From positions 300,567 through 364,566 of the forward strand of contig CALVEH010000001.1 of the NCBI GenBank assembly GCA_944326545.1: DNA of 64,000 nucleotides. The letters run 5' to 3'. Under the pieces are notes generated by a model, which worked only from the letters and a program-made list of their open reading frames with translations, searched no databases and was not told the origin of the DNA. Position 1 is the first letter of the stretch. Each line of letters begins with the position of its first letter. A program made the position numbers and the translations under genes. Shown one piece after another: positions 26,945-34,845 of the stretch. Source of the DNA: Candidatus Gastranaerophilales bacterium (lineage in GTDB: Bacteria > Cyanobacteriota > Vampirovibrionia > Gastranaerophilales > Gastranaerophilaceae).

Positions 26945-27223
26945 TTAGTATCCGCCTTCTTTTATGCAATAGTGACCGTCTTCAAGGTCATATTTGTCGT
27001 GAACTTTGCATACATTGCAAAGGCAGCCTTTGTCTTCGTCTATACATCTGCTTTTTGTATAAGCACAAAAAAGATTTTCTAATCCTTCTACATTTTCGAT
27101 TCCTTTTAACATATCCATCATATTGTGAGGCATCTCTTTAATCTTGCAAGAAGTTGTGTATGATGGACATTTGAGACAGTTGCATTGTTCTAAATTTTCT
27201 TTTGTTTTTTCTACTTGAGACAT
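26945..27223 (-). CDS. Small cysteine-rich protein, DUF2769-like
   Basis: 92 residues with ten cysteines (14, 16, 19, 26, 53, 60, 67, 69, 72, 86), in the pattern CxCxxCPSY...C and LFCAYTKSRC...GCLCNVC...YC. The spacing looks like that of DUF2769, described mainly from archaea and anaerobes, and suggests binding of a metal or iron-sulfur cluster. The function is unknown. A good ribosome site (AAGGAG) precedes the ATG. The family name is from memory of the pattern. Confidence 0.7.
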   Translation of the reverse strand: MSQVEKTKENLEQCNCLKCPSYTTSCKIKEMPHNMMDMLKGIENVEGLENLFCAYTKSRCIDEDKGCLCNVCKVHDKYDLEDGHYCIKEGGY

Positions 27224-27499
27224 TATTTTCTCCTTGATTTATGATGTTTGCATTTTAATTTGTTTTAGCAAATTAAAAATGCGCTTTAAGGATAACTAAG
27301 AAAGCTAAATCAAGATAGTTTATAAATAATACTTTGTTTGATAATGCTAGTTGTAATAGGAAATTAAAATTTAAATATTAAAAAATATTAAAAAATTGGC
27401 ATGGGAAAATTCTCTGCTATGATAATTGTGTTGAGGATATCGTATTTAAAAATATCTAAAATTTGTTAAGAAAAATATTATAATCTTGGGTTGTTAATA
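27224..27499. other. Non-coding interval
   Basis: About 275 bases of AT-rich sequence between divergent genes. I see no gene, no tRNA and no strong hairpin. It presumably holds the promoters of the Cys-rich gene and of the STAS-like/rsmI pair. Confidence 0.4.
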
Positions 27500-27802
27500 A
27501 TGCAAAAAATTTATATTAACTCCTGGCTGAACATGGATAATTCGGCTGCGGGGCTTGTTCAATGTGCAGATAATGAATTAAAACTTGATTTTACAAATGT
27601 GGATGATATTTGTCTTAATGACATAGAACGTCTTTTGGATTTGCAAAAGATGGCTGTTTTTAATGAGGTTAAAATCAGTGTTGAAAATATGAAACCTCAT
27701 ATATCAAGACTCTTTGAACAAACAGGTCTTTATAAACTCCTTACTTTTGGAAGTTCATCTTGCTTGAAAATAAGAAAACGTCAGGGGTTGGCTTTTGAGT
27801 AA
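27500..27802 (+). CDS. Small STAS-like protein
   Basis: About 100 residues from the ATG at 27500; a TTG nine bases upstream is an alternative. The pattern LKLDFTNVDDICLNDIERLL then FNEVKISVENMKPHISRLFE and TGLYKLLTF matches the strand-helix alternation of STAS (anti-anti-sigma) domains. The usual D-S-S-G phosphorylation motif is not clear. It overlaps rsmI by 8 bases and so is coupled to it. The STAS call is by pattern only. Confidence 0.65.
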   Translation: MQKIYINSWLNMDNSAAGLVQCADNELKLDFTNVDDICLNDIERLLDLQKMAVFNEVKISVENMKPHISRLFEQTGLYKLLTFGSSSCLKIRKRQGLAFE

Positions 27803-28622
27803 AAATTCTGATGCACAATTGTTTATAGTTGCTACTCCTATCGGTAATAAGTCCGATTTTAGTATGCATGCTGTAGAAACATTAATGAATGTTGATTTGA
27901 TAGCTTGTGAAGATTCCAGAACAAGTGCAAATCTTATGGAGTCTTATGGCATCGATACAAAACTTGTAAGTTATCACAAGTTTAATGAAAAACAAAGAAC
28001 AGAAGAATTTTTGAGGTTGTTTAAAGAGGGCAAAAAAATTGCTCTTATCTCTGATGCAGGTACTCCCTGTATATCAGATCCGGGCAGAGTTCTTGTTGAT
28101 GAATTATTTAAACACGGAATAAAAATTACTTCTATCCCGGGAGCATCTGCTGTAATTACTTTTCTTTCAATGATTCCTAGAAAAACAGAGGAATTTGCTT
28201 TTGTCGGATTTTTGCCTCGTGTTAAAAATCAGCAGGCAAAGGTTTTTGAAAAATTTATTAATACTGATATGGTGTTTTATGAGTCTCCAAACAGACTGAT
28301 TGAAACTTTGGAAAATATAAAAAATTCAAGAGGTGAAAATGCCAAAGTTGCCGTTGGTCGAGAACTCACTAAAATGTTTGAAGAAGTTAAGGTTGGTAAT
28401 GTTAGCGAAGTTATTGACTATTTTAAAAACAATGTCTTAAAAGGCGAAATTGTTTGTACTCTTTATGCTGTTGAAGAAACTGTAGAAAATGAAGCAGAAC
28501 TTGTTGAAAAAATTAAGAAATTAAAAGCTTTAAATTATTCAGACAAGGATATTTCTGTTATATTGAGCAGTTTGTTTGATTTTAATAAAAATAAAATTTA
28601 TAAGCTTTCGTTGAGTTTATAA
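27795..28622 (+). CDS. rsmI: 16S rRNA (cytidine(1402)-2'-O)-methyltransferase
   Basis: 275 residues from a TTG start with AGGGG 8 bases upstream. FIVATPIGNKSDFSMHAVET, CEDSRTSANLMESYGI, SDAGTPCISDPGRVLV and IPGASAVI are RsmI signatures. It uses SAM to methylate C1402 in the decoding centre together with RsmH. The length is normal. Confidence 0.95.
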   Translation: MSKNSDAQLFIVATPIGNKSDFSMHAVETLMNVDLIACEDSRTSANLMESYGIDTKLVSYHKFNEKQRTEEFLRLFKEGKKIALISDAGTPCISDPGRVLVDELFKHGIKITSIPGASAVITFLSMIPRKTEEFAFVGFLPRVKNQQAKVFEKFINTDMVFYESPNRLIETLENIKNSRGENAKVAVGRELTKMFEEVKVGNVSEVIDYFKNNVLKGEIVCTLYAVEETVENEAELVEKIKKLKALNYSDKDISVILSSLFDFNKNKIYKLSLSL

Positions 28623-28684
28623 AAAAATGTAAAATTTTAAAAATCAGATTAACAAAATTTAGGGTTTTTGAGTATTACTCTGTT

Positions 28685-29497
28685 ATGAGTATTCAATTTT
28701 CTACACATAACTATTGTAATTCTAATAAATATTATCCGAATTTCTCCGGTGCAAGAGATATAAATTTAAAGTATATATATGATAAAAGGTTAAGACTTTT
28801 GCCTCAGAGAATGCGAGTAAAGGTTGCTAATGCTGTAGAAAATAATGGCGATATATTTGAGCCTTTGAGAGATATTCATTTAAGAACTTATGCACCGTTG
28901 TTGGAATGCAAAACTTTAGGTAAAGCGCAAAATATGTTTTATGAATTTAGAGATGTTTTGCCTGCTAATGTTGTTATTCAACACAAATCTCCAAATATAA
29001 AAAAAATTATGGAATCGGTTAAGTTAGAAGATTTGTCATTGGTTTTGTTAAAAGAGCGCTGGGGAAATTTAAAAACTCTCGATGAAATTGCTAAGCAATT
29101 TGGCTTAAAAAGCAGAAGCGCTATTGCTTGGCTTATGGATATAATAAGAATTCCTGATTTTGGCGCAAATTATCATAGGCTTTTGAGTTCTACTGATGAA
29201 ACTTTAAACAAAAAAATTGCTCAAAAAACAAAAGACTATAACGCAGCGCACAGAGCATATGTTATTCAAAGAAATCGTGAATTGAGTGCAAAAAATAAAG
29301 AATTAAACAGACAAATATCTCAAATGGCTTGGGATAGACTTCCTCATATAAAAGAGGCTATGTCAAAGTTAGCTTCAGAAACAACAGGCCCTGAACGTTT
29401 TGCAACTTTTTGGGACAAGTATCCAGAGTATGCAAAAGAATATGCGCAGATGAAAAAAATTGTTGCGCAAGAATTGCGTGAATCAAAGCCCCAATAA
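28685..29497 (+). CDS. Hypothetical protein with N-terminal NFSG motif and HTH-like segment
   Basis: 270 residues, soluble, with an N-terminal Asn/Tyr-rich lead ending in NFSG (19-22), as in other proteins of this window. The middle has LDEIAKQFGLKSRSAIAWLM, which resembles a helix-turn-helix. The last 90 residues are basic, helical and possibly coiled-coil. No family is recognised. Nucleic-acid binding is a guess from the HTH-like segment. Confidence 0.7.
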   Translation: MSIQFSTHNYCNSNKYYPNFSGARDINLKYIYDKRLRLLPQRMRVKVANAVENNGDIFEPLRDIHLRTYAPLLECKTLGKAQNMFYEFRDVLPANVVIQHKSPNIKKIMESVKLEDLSLVLLKERWGNLKTLDEIAKQFGLKSRSAIAWLMDIIRIPDFGANYHRLLSSTDETLNKKIAQKTKDYNAAHRAYVIQRNRELSAKNKELNRQISQMAWDRLPHIKEAMSKLASETTGPERFATFWDKYPEYAKEYAQMKKIVAQELRESKPQ

Positions 29498-29617
29498 ACT
29501 ATATGTAACATTATTATAAATATTGCGCAAAATGATATAGAAAATATAACCTTTTGATGTATAATATTATGGTGAAGTTGCTATTTATTAGATAGGGAAT
29601 CATCATAAGGAGAAAAT

Positions 29618-29806
29618 ATGGCAAGAATTTTGGTATCAATGCCCGATGAATTTTTAAACAAGATTGATCAAGTTGCTGACAGCGAACAAAGAACAAGAAG
29701 TGAGCTTGTTAGAGAAGCTTTAAGAAGCTATATCAAACGTACAAAACTTCCAAGCCCTCAAAAAGCTTTAAGCAATGCAAAAATTTTAGAAGAAATTTTA
29801 GACTAA
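29618..29806 (+). CDS. Ribbon-helix-helix (CopG/Arc-like) regulator
   Basis: 62 residues: ARILVSMPDEFLNKIDQVAD forms the ribbon and helix A, and RTRSELVREALRSYIKRT the second helix. Such dimers bind operators, often as antitoxins or metal regulators. No toxin gene is adjacent; a NeuA-type gene starts 10 bases after. A perfect AAGGAG ribosome site and a TATAAT box (29560-29565) precede it. Confidence 0.85.
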   Translation: MARILVSMPDEFLNKIDQVADSEQRTRSELVREALRSYIKRTKLPSPQKALSNAKILEEILD

Positions 29807-29815
29807 TTATAAGCT

Positions 29816-30532
29816 ATGGAAATACTTGCAATTATTCCTGTTAGGGGTGGTTCAAAAGGAATACCCGGTAAAAATATAAAAGAACTTGCGGGAAAACCCC
29901 TCGTTGCTTATTCTATTGACGCTGCACATAATTCAAAATATGTTACAAGGACTGTAGTTTCTACAGAAAGTCCTGAAATAAAAAAAATTGTTTCTGCATT
30001 AGGCGCAGAGGTTGTAGATAGACCTCTTGAGCTTGCTCAAGATGAAACCAAAACAGCTCCTGTTTTGCTTCAGGTTGTAGAATATCTTGAGCAAAAAGAA
30101 GGATATAAGCCTGATATTGTTGTTTTATTACAGGCAACTTGTCCGCTTCGCAACGAAAAAGAACTGGATGAAGCTTTTGATTTGTTTTTTGCTAACGAAA
30201 AAAACGGTTGCGATTCCGTTTTTGCCGGAAAAATGTTAGGTACAACACACGCAAAATGGCGTAAAAATCCTGATACAGGTAAATATGAATGTTTGTACGA
30301 TTATCGCAATCGTCCGAGACGTCAAGATACTGACAGACATTTCCCAATGTTAAGAGAAACAGGTGCTACATATATAATTAAAACTGATGTAATGAAAAAG
30401 GTTAAAGATTTTATTGGTTTTCAGCCTGAAATTTATTTTGGTGGTACTTGTGTTGATATTGACACTGTAGACGATTTTGAAAAGGCTGCAAAACTTATTG
30501 AACAAAGACGCCAACAAGACAAAGGATGTTAG
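29816..30532 (+). CDS. Acylneuraminate cytidylyltransferase family protein
   Basis: 238 residues. IPVRGGSKGIPGKNIKELAG (7-26) is the nucleotide-binding signature of CMP-sugar synthetases of the NeuA/PseF/LegF group. LLQATCPLR and later VDIDTVDDF are consistent. It activates a nonulosonic acid or related acidic sugar with CTP. No sialic, pseudaminic or legionaminic acid synthase is in this window, so the precise sugar is unknown. Co-located with the RHH gene and the DUF721 gene. Confidence 0.88.
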   Translation: MEILAIIPVRGGSKGIPGKNIKELAGKPLVAYSIDAAHNSKYVTRTVVSTESPEIKKIVSALGAEVVDRPLELAQDETKTAPVLLQVVEYLEQKEGYKPDIVVLLQATCPLRNEKELDEAFDLFFANEKNGCDSVFAGKMLGTTHAKWRKNPDTGKYECLYDYRNRPRRQDTDRHFPMLRETGATYIIKTDVMKKVKDFIGFQPEIYFGGTCVDIDTVDDFEKAAKLIEQRRQQDKGC

Positions 30533-30533
30533 T

Positions 30534-31100
30534 ATGGATAAAGAAAATAAAGAGATTCTTTATTCTGATTTTACAAGCTTGGGGAGCGTTATGTCTTCTG
30601 TTTTGCAAGATTCTAATCTTAAACAGGGCGTGAAAAAGGCTTCTGTTTTTAAGTTTTGGCCTAAGGTTGTTGGTAAAAAATTTGAAAAATATTCAAGACC
30701 TGAAACAATCAACCAGTCAAATGTTTTGCTTGTCGCTTGTGCTAATGCTGCCGTAAGCTCAGAATTAACAATGTTTAAGGCAGATATTTTAAAAAAAATA
30801 AATGTATATTCAAAACCTTTAGGTATAGAAATTTCTGATATCAACTTTTCTCATAAGATATGGAAAGTTCCTTCTCAAAATGTATCTCAATCCTATCAAG
30901 AGCCAAAAAATCCTTATAAAAGAGATTTGACAGGTTTTAATCCTGACGATGTTGTGCTTGATGCAAACGAGGTAGAAGCGATTAGGAAAAGTGTCGAAAA
31001 TAATAAATTTGCATCTGAAGAACAACGAAAAAAAATGTTTGATGCAATTATTTTGGATTTAAAGATTCAAAAATTTGACAATGACCGTAAAAAAAACTAA
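30534..31100 (+). CDS. DUF721 / DciA-like protein
   Basis: About 188 residues from the ATG at 30534, one base after the stop of the NeuA-type gene; an upstream in-frame start inside that gene is rejected. The N-terminal 95 residues (LGSVMSSVLQ... FWPKVVGKKFEKYSRPETIN...LLVACANAAVSSELTMFKAD) fit DUF721, the family of DciA, which loads replicative helicase in bacteria lacking DnaC. The C-terminal half is charged and has no known motif. It converges on bioY with a 4-base overlap. Confidence 0.75.
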   Translation: MDKENKEILYSDFTSLGSVMSSVLQDSNLKQGVKKASVFKFWPKVVGKKFEKYSRPETINQSNVLLVACANAAVSSELTMFKADILKKINVYSKPLGIEISDINFSHKIWKVPSQNVSQSYQEPKNPYKRDLTGFNPDDVVLDANEVEAIRKSVENNKFASEEQRKKMFDAIILDLKIQKFDNDRKKN

Positions 31101-31753
31101 CCCATAGAAACCCATAAAATTTGCTTTACAGGTTTTGCCAGTAGTATTGCCAAATAGCCGAATATAAAATCATAAATCATTTTGGTTCCGCTTTGCATTG
31201 CAATCCAGCTTGAAACTTCAGAAAATGGGTCTCTGTGGATAATTGCCATAAGTATAAGATAAAAAATACCGATTATATGTATTGTTAAAATACCCATTAT
31301 TGTTGCTTTAGCGGTTGTTGCATAATTAAATTTGTCTTTAAGCATAAAAGAAACGATAAATACTGCCGGAATATAGGCTAAAATATAACCGAAATTATAT
31401 TGAAAAAGGTAGCTGATTCCTCCGCCTAAAGCAAATATAGGGAAGAATGTAAGGCCCAGTAAAATATAAATTAAAACAGAAGTAATACCGAATCTGCTTC
31501 CGATTAGTGCTGCAATAAACAGAATTGTTGGGATTTGTGGTATATATACACAGTGTTTTAATTTTAAAAAGTTAGGGTCAGAAGGATTAAAAGAACCAAA
31601 TATGTAGTGGTTAAAATCGAACTGAGTAAATGTTGATATGATAATTAAAAATACGCACCAACCCATAACCACGAGAGTTCCCATAGTTATACGTAGTTTT
31701 TTATTTTCTGCATTAAATGTATCAAGTTCGTTTTTTAAACGTTTTGTGTTCAT
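31097..31753 (-). CDS. bioY: Biotin transporter BioY (ECF S-component)
   Basis: 218 residues, six hydrophobic segments. LFIAALIGSRFGITSVLIYI and FALGGGISYLFQYNFGYILA are BioY hallmarks. It binds and imports biotin, alone or with an ECF ATPase module. The N-terminal 25 residues are a charged extension. It overlaps rimI by 4 bases (ATGA). With bioD in the same window this suggests both uptake and late-stage synthesis of biotin. Confidence 0.93.
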   Translation of the reverse strand: MNTKRLKNELDTFNAENKKLRITMGTLVVMGWCVFLIIISTFTQFDFNHYIFGSFNPSDPNFLKLKHCVYIPQIPTILFIAALIGSRFGITSVLIYILLGLTFFPIFALGGGISYLFQYNFGYILAYIPAVFIVSFMLKDKFNYATTAKATIMGILTIHIIGIFYLILMAIIHRDPFSEVSSWIAMQSGTKMIYDFIFGYLAILLAKPVKQILWVSMG

Positions 31754-32265
31754 ATTTGTCCTTGCAGTTCTTGAGCTGCTTTCAGTTTATTATACAACGT
31801 TTTAAATTTTTCGTACCAAATATTTTCGGTAAACATAATTAGAGCGTTTTCGTTATTGTCTTGATAATAACCTTTACGTGTGCCAATCGATTTAAACCCG
31901 TTTTTTTCATACAAAGAGATTGCCGGTACGTTTGACTCCCTAACTTCCAATGTAATGTATTTGATTTTGTTTTTATAACAATCATCGATAATTGCAAATA
32001 ATAAATTTTGGGCAACGCCCTTTTTACGATAATCAGGATTAACAGAAAGAGTCGTAATATGAGCTTCTTCAAATATATGCCAACATCCTGCATAACCCAT
32101 TATTGTGTTTTCTTTGTTAATTGCACAATAATAATGGGCAAGATTGTTTTCAAGCTCATTATAAAAAGATTCTTTAGACCAGTGGTGTTCTCCGTAAGAT
32201 AGTGCTTCCAATCTTACAACTTCGTCAACATCTGATTTTTGCATTCTTCTTATAGTTATATCCAT
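31750..32265 (-). CDS. rimI: GNAT acetyltransferase, probably ribosomal protein S18-alanine N-acetyltransferase
   Basis: 171 residues with the acetyl-CoA loop RKKGVAQNLL and ITLEVRESNVPAISLYEKNGF, the typical RimI motif (EVRxSNxxAxxLYxxxGF), then YYQDNNENALIM. It acetylates the N-terminus of S18. The tail is about 20 residues longer than the usual RimI. Named with moderate certainty because other GNATs share parts of the pattern. Confidence 0.88.
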   Translation of the reverse strand: MDITIRRMQKSDVDEVVRLEALSYGEHHWSKESFYNELENNLAHYYCAINKENTIMGYAGCWHIFEEAHITTLSVNPDYRKKGVAQNLLFAIIDDCYKNKIKYITLEVRESNVPAISLYEKNGFKSIGTRKGYYQDNNENALIMFTENIWYEKFKTLYNKLKAAQELQGQI

Positions 32266-32366
32266 AATTGAATATTATCAAAATAGTTTTATGGAGTCCA
32301 GCAAGCTGGGGTGTTTGTATTTATATATTTTATTTGTTAGAATACACCTGTATATGATTATGCGTA

Positions 32367-34499
32367 ATGGATTGGTATAAAATGACAGAGTTTGAAATGC
32401 CTAAAAAGAAGATTAAACACCCGAAAAAATTTAAAAATCCCAGAAAAAACGGGCCGTTTAAACAATTTTTTATTATGCTGTTTTCTTTTATGTTAGCAGG
32501 TTTTATCGGTGTGAATATGTACTTGTCTTCACAACCGCCAATTCAACATTTAGAAGATTTTAAACCAAATGTTGTTACTAAAATTTATTCTTCTGATGAA
32601 GAAGTAATAAAAACTTTTACAGCATATAAATTTGAAAAGGTTGATATTGCTGATGTTCCTGACAATATCAAAAATGCTATTATCGCAACAGAAGATAAGA
32701 ATTTTTATCACCACCACGGTTATGACCCTATTGGTGTAGCTCGTTCTATGGTTGTTAACCTTACAACAGGTGGCTTGACACAAGGTGCAAGTACAATTAC
32801 TCAGCAGCTTGCAAGAATATTGTTCTTGAGCAATGAAAAAACATTTGATAGAAAGATAAAAGAGTTTATCGTTGCGGCAAGAATAGAAAAGACAATTTCT
32901 AAAGACAAAATTTTAGAAATGTACTTGAACAACGTTTATCTTGGTTCAGGTGCATATGGTGTAGCAGGTGCTGCGCAGATTTATTTTAACAAAACGTTGA
33001 AAGAACTTACTCTTGCAGAAGCGGCTTTGATAGCAGGTTTGCCTCAGGCACCTTCTGTATATTCTCCTTACAATAATAAAAAACTTGCATTGCAAAGACG
33101 TAATCAGGTTTTGGGCAGAATGCTCAAGATGAGATATATAACAAAAGAACAATATACAGCAGCTTCACAAGAAAAACTCAGATTAAATCCAAATCCGAGT
33201 ATTTATTCTTTGAACAGAGCTCCTTATTTTGTTGATTATGCAATGAAAGAACTTGAAGAACTCGGTTTTGATGAAACTGAAATTTCTCAAGGCGGATATA
33301 AAGTTGTTACAACATTGAATTATAAAGCTCAAAAAGCTGCGGAAGAAGCTGTAGTAAGAAATCTTGGCTCTGGCGGAAACCGTCAGGCTGCGGTATTTTC
33401 GTTCTCTCCTATAACCGGAGAAATATTAGTTTATATTGGTGGTAAAAATTATTTTAAAAGCCAATATGATCGTGTAACTCAATCAATAAGACCACCTGGG
33501 TCAGCTTTCAAACCGTTTGTTTATGCCGCAGCTATTGAAAAAGGCTGGGGACCAAACGATGTATTGGATGACACTCCGATAAACTTGAACGGTTGGCGTC
33601 CACATAACTATAACAACAAGTATAGAGGAAAATTACCTTTGTATATGGGGTTGACTCTTTCCTCAAACGTTATGGCTGTTAGGTTAATTAAAGATGTGGG
33701 TGTACGTTCTGTTATAGGCGTTGCTCGTTCAATGGGTATAACAACTCCACTCGAGTATGATATGACTATTGCTCTTGGGTCTAACGGTGTAAAACTTTAT
33801 GAAATGACGATTGCTTATGGTGCTTTTGCTAATGGCGGTTTTAAGGTTAAACCTTATGCAATAGAAAGAGTAGAAACTTCAAGAGGCAAAGTTATCTATC
33901 AAGCACCAAAAACAAGAGTGATGAAAGTCTTGAACTTGAATACTGCCGCAGTTGTTACGGCAATGTTAAAAACAGTAGTAGCAAACGGTACAGGTCGTGC
34001 AGCTAATATCGGTGTACCTGCAGCAGGTAAAACAGGTACAACAGATGATAGTAAAGATGCTTCTTTCTATGGTTATACACCTGATGCAGTAACCGGTGTT
34101 TGGGTTGGTAATGACGACAACACAAAAATGGGCGGTGTATATGGTAGTACAATCCCTGCTTCTATCTGGAAAGCAACAATGAAAGTTATCACAGAAAAAT
34201 TCGGAAAATCTGATTTCGATTATCCTGAAGTAGACTTGAAACGTCATGGAAACGTTGATGTAAAAACTATTTCTGATGAAGAAGCTTTGGAAGCGGAAAA
34301 ACAAAAAACAGAACAAAATGTTCCTAACATTGTTGGCGATGTGCTTGATAAAGAACAGCAAAATAGTTCGCAAACAGCAAATCCTGTTTCTTTCAACAAT
34401 ACATTTTTAGAACCGACTGCAAAACCTCAACCACAAAAGCCTGTTCTAAAACCTGTTGAACCTTTATCTCCGCCGGTTCCACCTTTGCCAAGAATGTAA
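32367..34499 (+). CDS. Class A penicillin-binding protein (PBP1A-type)
   Basis: 710 residues. The basic cytoplasmic tail and one membrane helix (32-53) precede the GT51 glycosyltransferase domain with catalytic Glu109 (ATEDKNFYHHHG) and QGASTITQQLARI. The transpeptidase domain has SxxK at S379-K382 (PPGSAFKPF), SxN at 432-434 (SSN) and KTGT at 555-558. It polymerises and cross-links peptidoglycan. The C-terminus is Pro-rich. The start could also be either of two in-frame ATGs shortly downstream; no strong ribosome site decides it. Confidence 0.96.
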   Translation: MDWYKMTEFEMPKKKIKHPKKFKNPRKNGPFKQFFIMLFSFMLAGFIGVNMYLSSQPPIQHLEDFKPNVVTKIYSSDEEVIKTFTAYKFEKVDIADVPDNIKNAIIATEDKNFYHHHGYDPIGVARSMVVNLTTGGLTQGASTITQQLARILFLSNEKTFDRKIKEFIVAARIEKTISKDKILEMYLNNVYLGSGAYGVAGAAQIYFNKTLKELTLAEAALIAGLPQAPSVYSPYNNKKLALQRRNQVLGRMLKMRYITKEQYTAASQEKLRLNPNPSIYSLNRAPYFVDYAMKELEELGFDETEISQGGYKVVTTLNYKAQKAAEEAVVRNLGSGGNRQAAVFSFSPITGEILVYIGGKNYFKSQYDRVTQSIRPPGSAFKPFVYAAAIEKGWGPNDVLDDTPINLNGWRPHNYNNKYRGKLPLYMGLTLSSNVMAVRLIKDVGVRSVIGVARSMGITTPLEYDMTIALGSNGVKLYEMTIAYGAFANGGFKVKPYAIERVETSRGKVIYQAPKTRVMKVLNLNTAAVVTAMLKTVVANGTGRAANIGVPAAGKTGTTDDSKDASFYGYTPDAVTGVWVGNDDNTKMGGVYGSTIPASIWKATMKVITEKFGKSDFDYPEVDLKRHGNVDVKTISDEEALEAEKQKTEQNVPNIVGDVLDKEQQNSSQTANPVSFNNTFLEPTAKPQPQKPVLKPVEPLSPPVPPLPRM

Positions 34500-34521
34500 T
34501 AAGAGGATATGAAGAACAAAT

Positions 34522-34554
34522 AAAAAAGAAGCTTTGATCAAAGCTTCTTTTTTT
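34522..34554 (+). terminator. Terminator after PBP gene
   Basis: A long palindrome centred at 34537/34538 (AGAAGCTTTGATCAAAGCTTCT) with flanking A and T tracts; seven T follow on the plus strand. Confidence 0.85.
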
Positions 34555-34569
34555 CTGCTTTATAAATAA

Positions 34570-34672
34570 AAAAATCATGTAAAGAAATGATAAATTTTAT
34601 GCCAACTTTGTTTAAAAATGAAGAAAAATGGGAATTAAGAATATAGGTGCGAAAGTACGAGGACCGAAAGAT
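34570..34672 (+). promoter_or_regulatory. Upstream region of autotransporter 1, homologous to that of autotransporter 2
   Basis: GTAAAGAAATGATAAAT (34579-34595), then TTTAAAAATGA and TGGGAATTA, recur with the same order and spacing upstream of the second autotransporter (58871 onward). The distance from the GTAAAG word to the ATG is 94 bases here and 90 bases there. This supports the ATG at 34673 as the ancestral start of the autotransporter reading frame. Confidence 0.6.
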
Positions 34673-34762
34673 ATGAAAAAGAGTTCAAAAGATAAAGAAA
34701 GGTTAAAACCCTTGTCCCACAACGATTTTAAAATCGGGGGGGGGGGGGCGTTGAAAGCCTAA
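34673..34762 (+). CDS. 5' end of autotransporter 1, out of phase (29-codon frame ending just after G tract)
   Basis: From ATG 34673 (site GAGGA 11-15 bases upstream), 21 codons (MKKSSKDKERLKPLSHNDFK plus I) lead into the G13 tract, then four Gly, A-L-K-A and a TAA at 34760. With one G more (or two fewer) the frame would instead continue without any stop through a signal-peptide-like segment (TCFAKTAAITLAMSFFMASP) into the 1585-residue autotransporter. This short frame is therefore the OFF-phase form of the gene start. Confidence 0.7.
   Translation: MKKSSKDKERLKPLSHNDFKIGGGGALKA
34736..34748 (+). repeat. G13 homopolymer tract (phase-variation switch)
   Basis: Thirteen consecutive G in an otherwise AT-rich region, starting exactly on a codon boundary of the upstream frame. 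Tracts of this kind change length by slipped-strand mispairing. G14 or G11 would fuse the upstream ATG to the autotransporter frame; G13 does not. Confidence 0.85.
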
Positions 34763-34845
34763 AAAAACAACTCTCTAACGTCATTCTGAGCGAAAGTGAA
34801 GAATCTCATAAATTAACTTGTTTCGCAAAGACCGCAGCAATAACC

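Noticed and set aside
29618..29806. Toxin-antitoxin pair with the RHH protein as antitoxin
   Set aside because: The neighbours are a complete NeuA-type enzyme gene and an unrelated 270-residue gene; no toxin-sized partner is adjacent.
34522..34554. HindIII-like palindrome AAGCTT as an insertion boundary
   Set aside because: It fits a normal intrinsic terminator for the PBP gene with A and T tracts on both sides.
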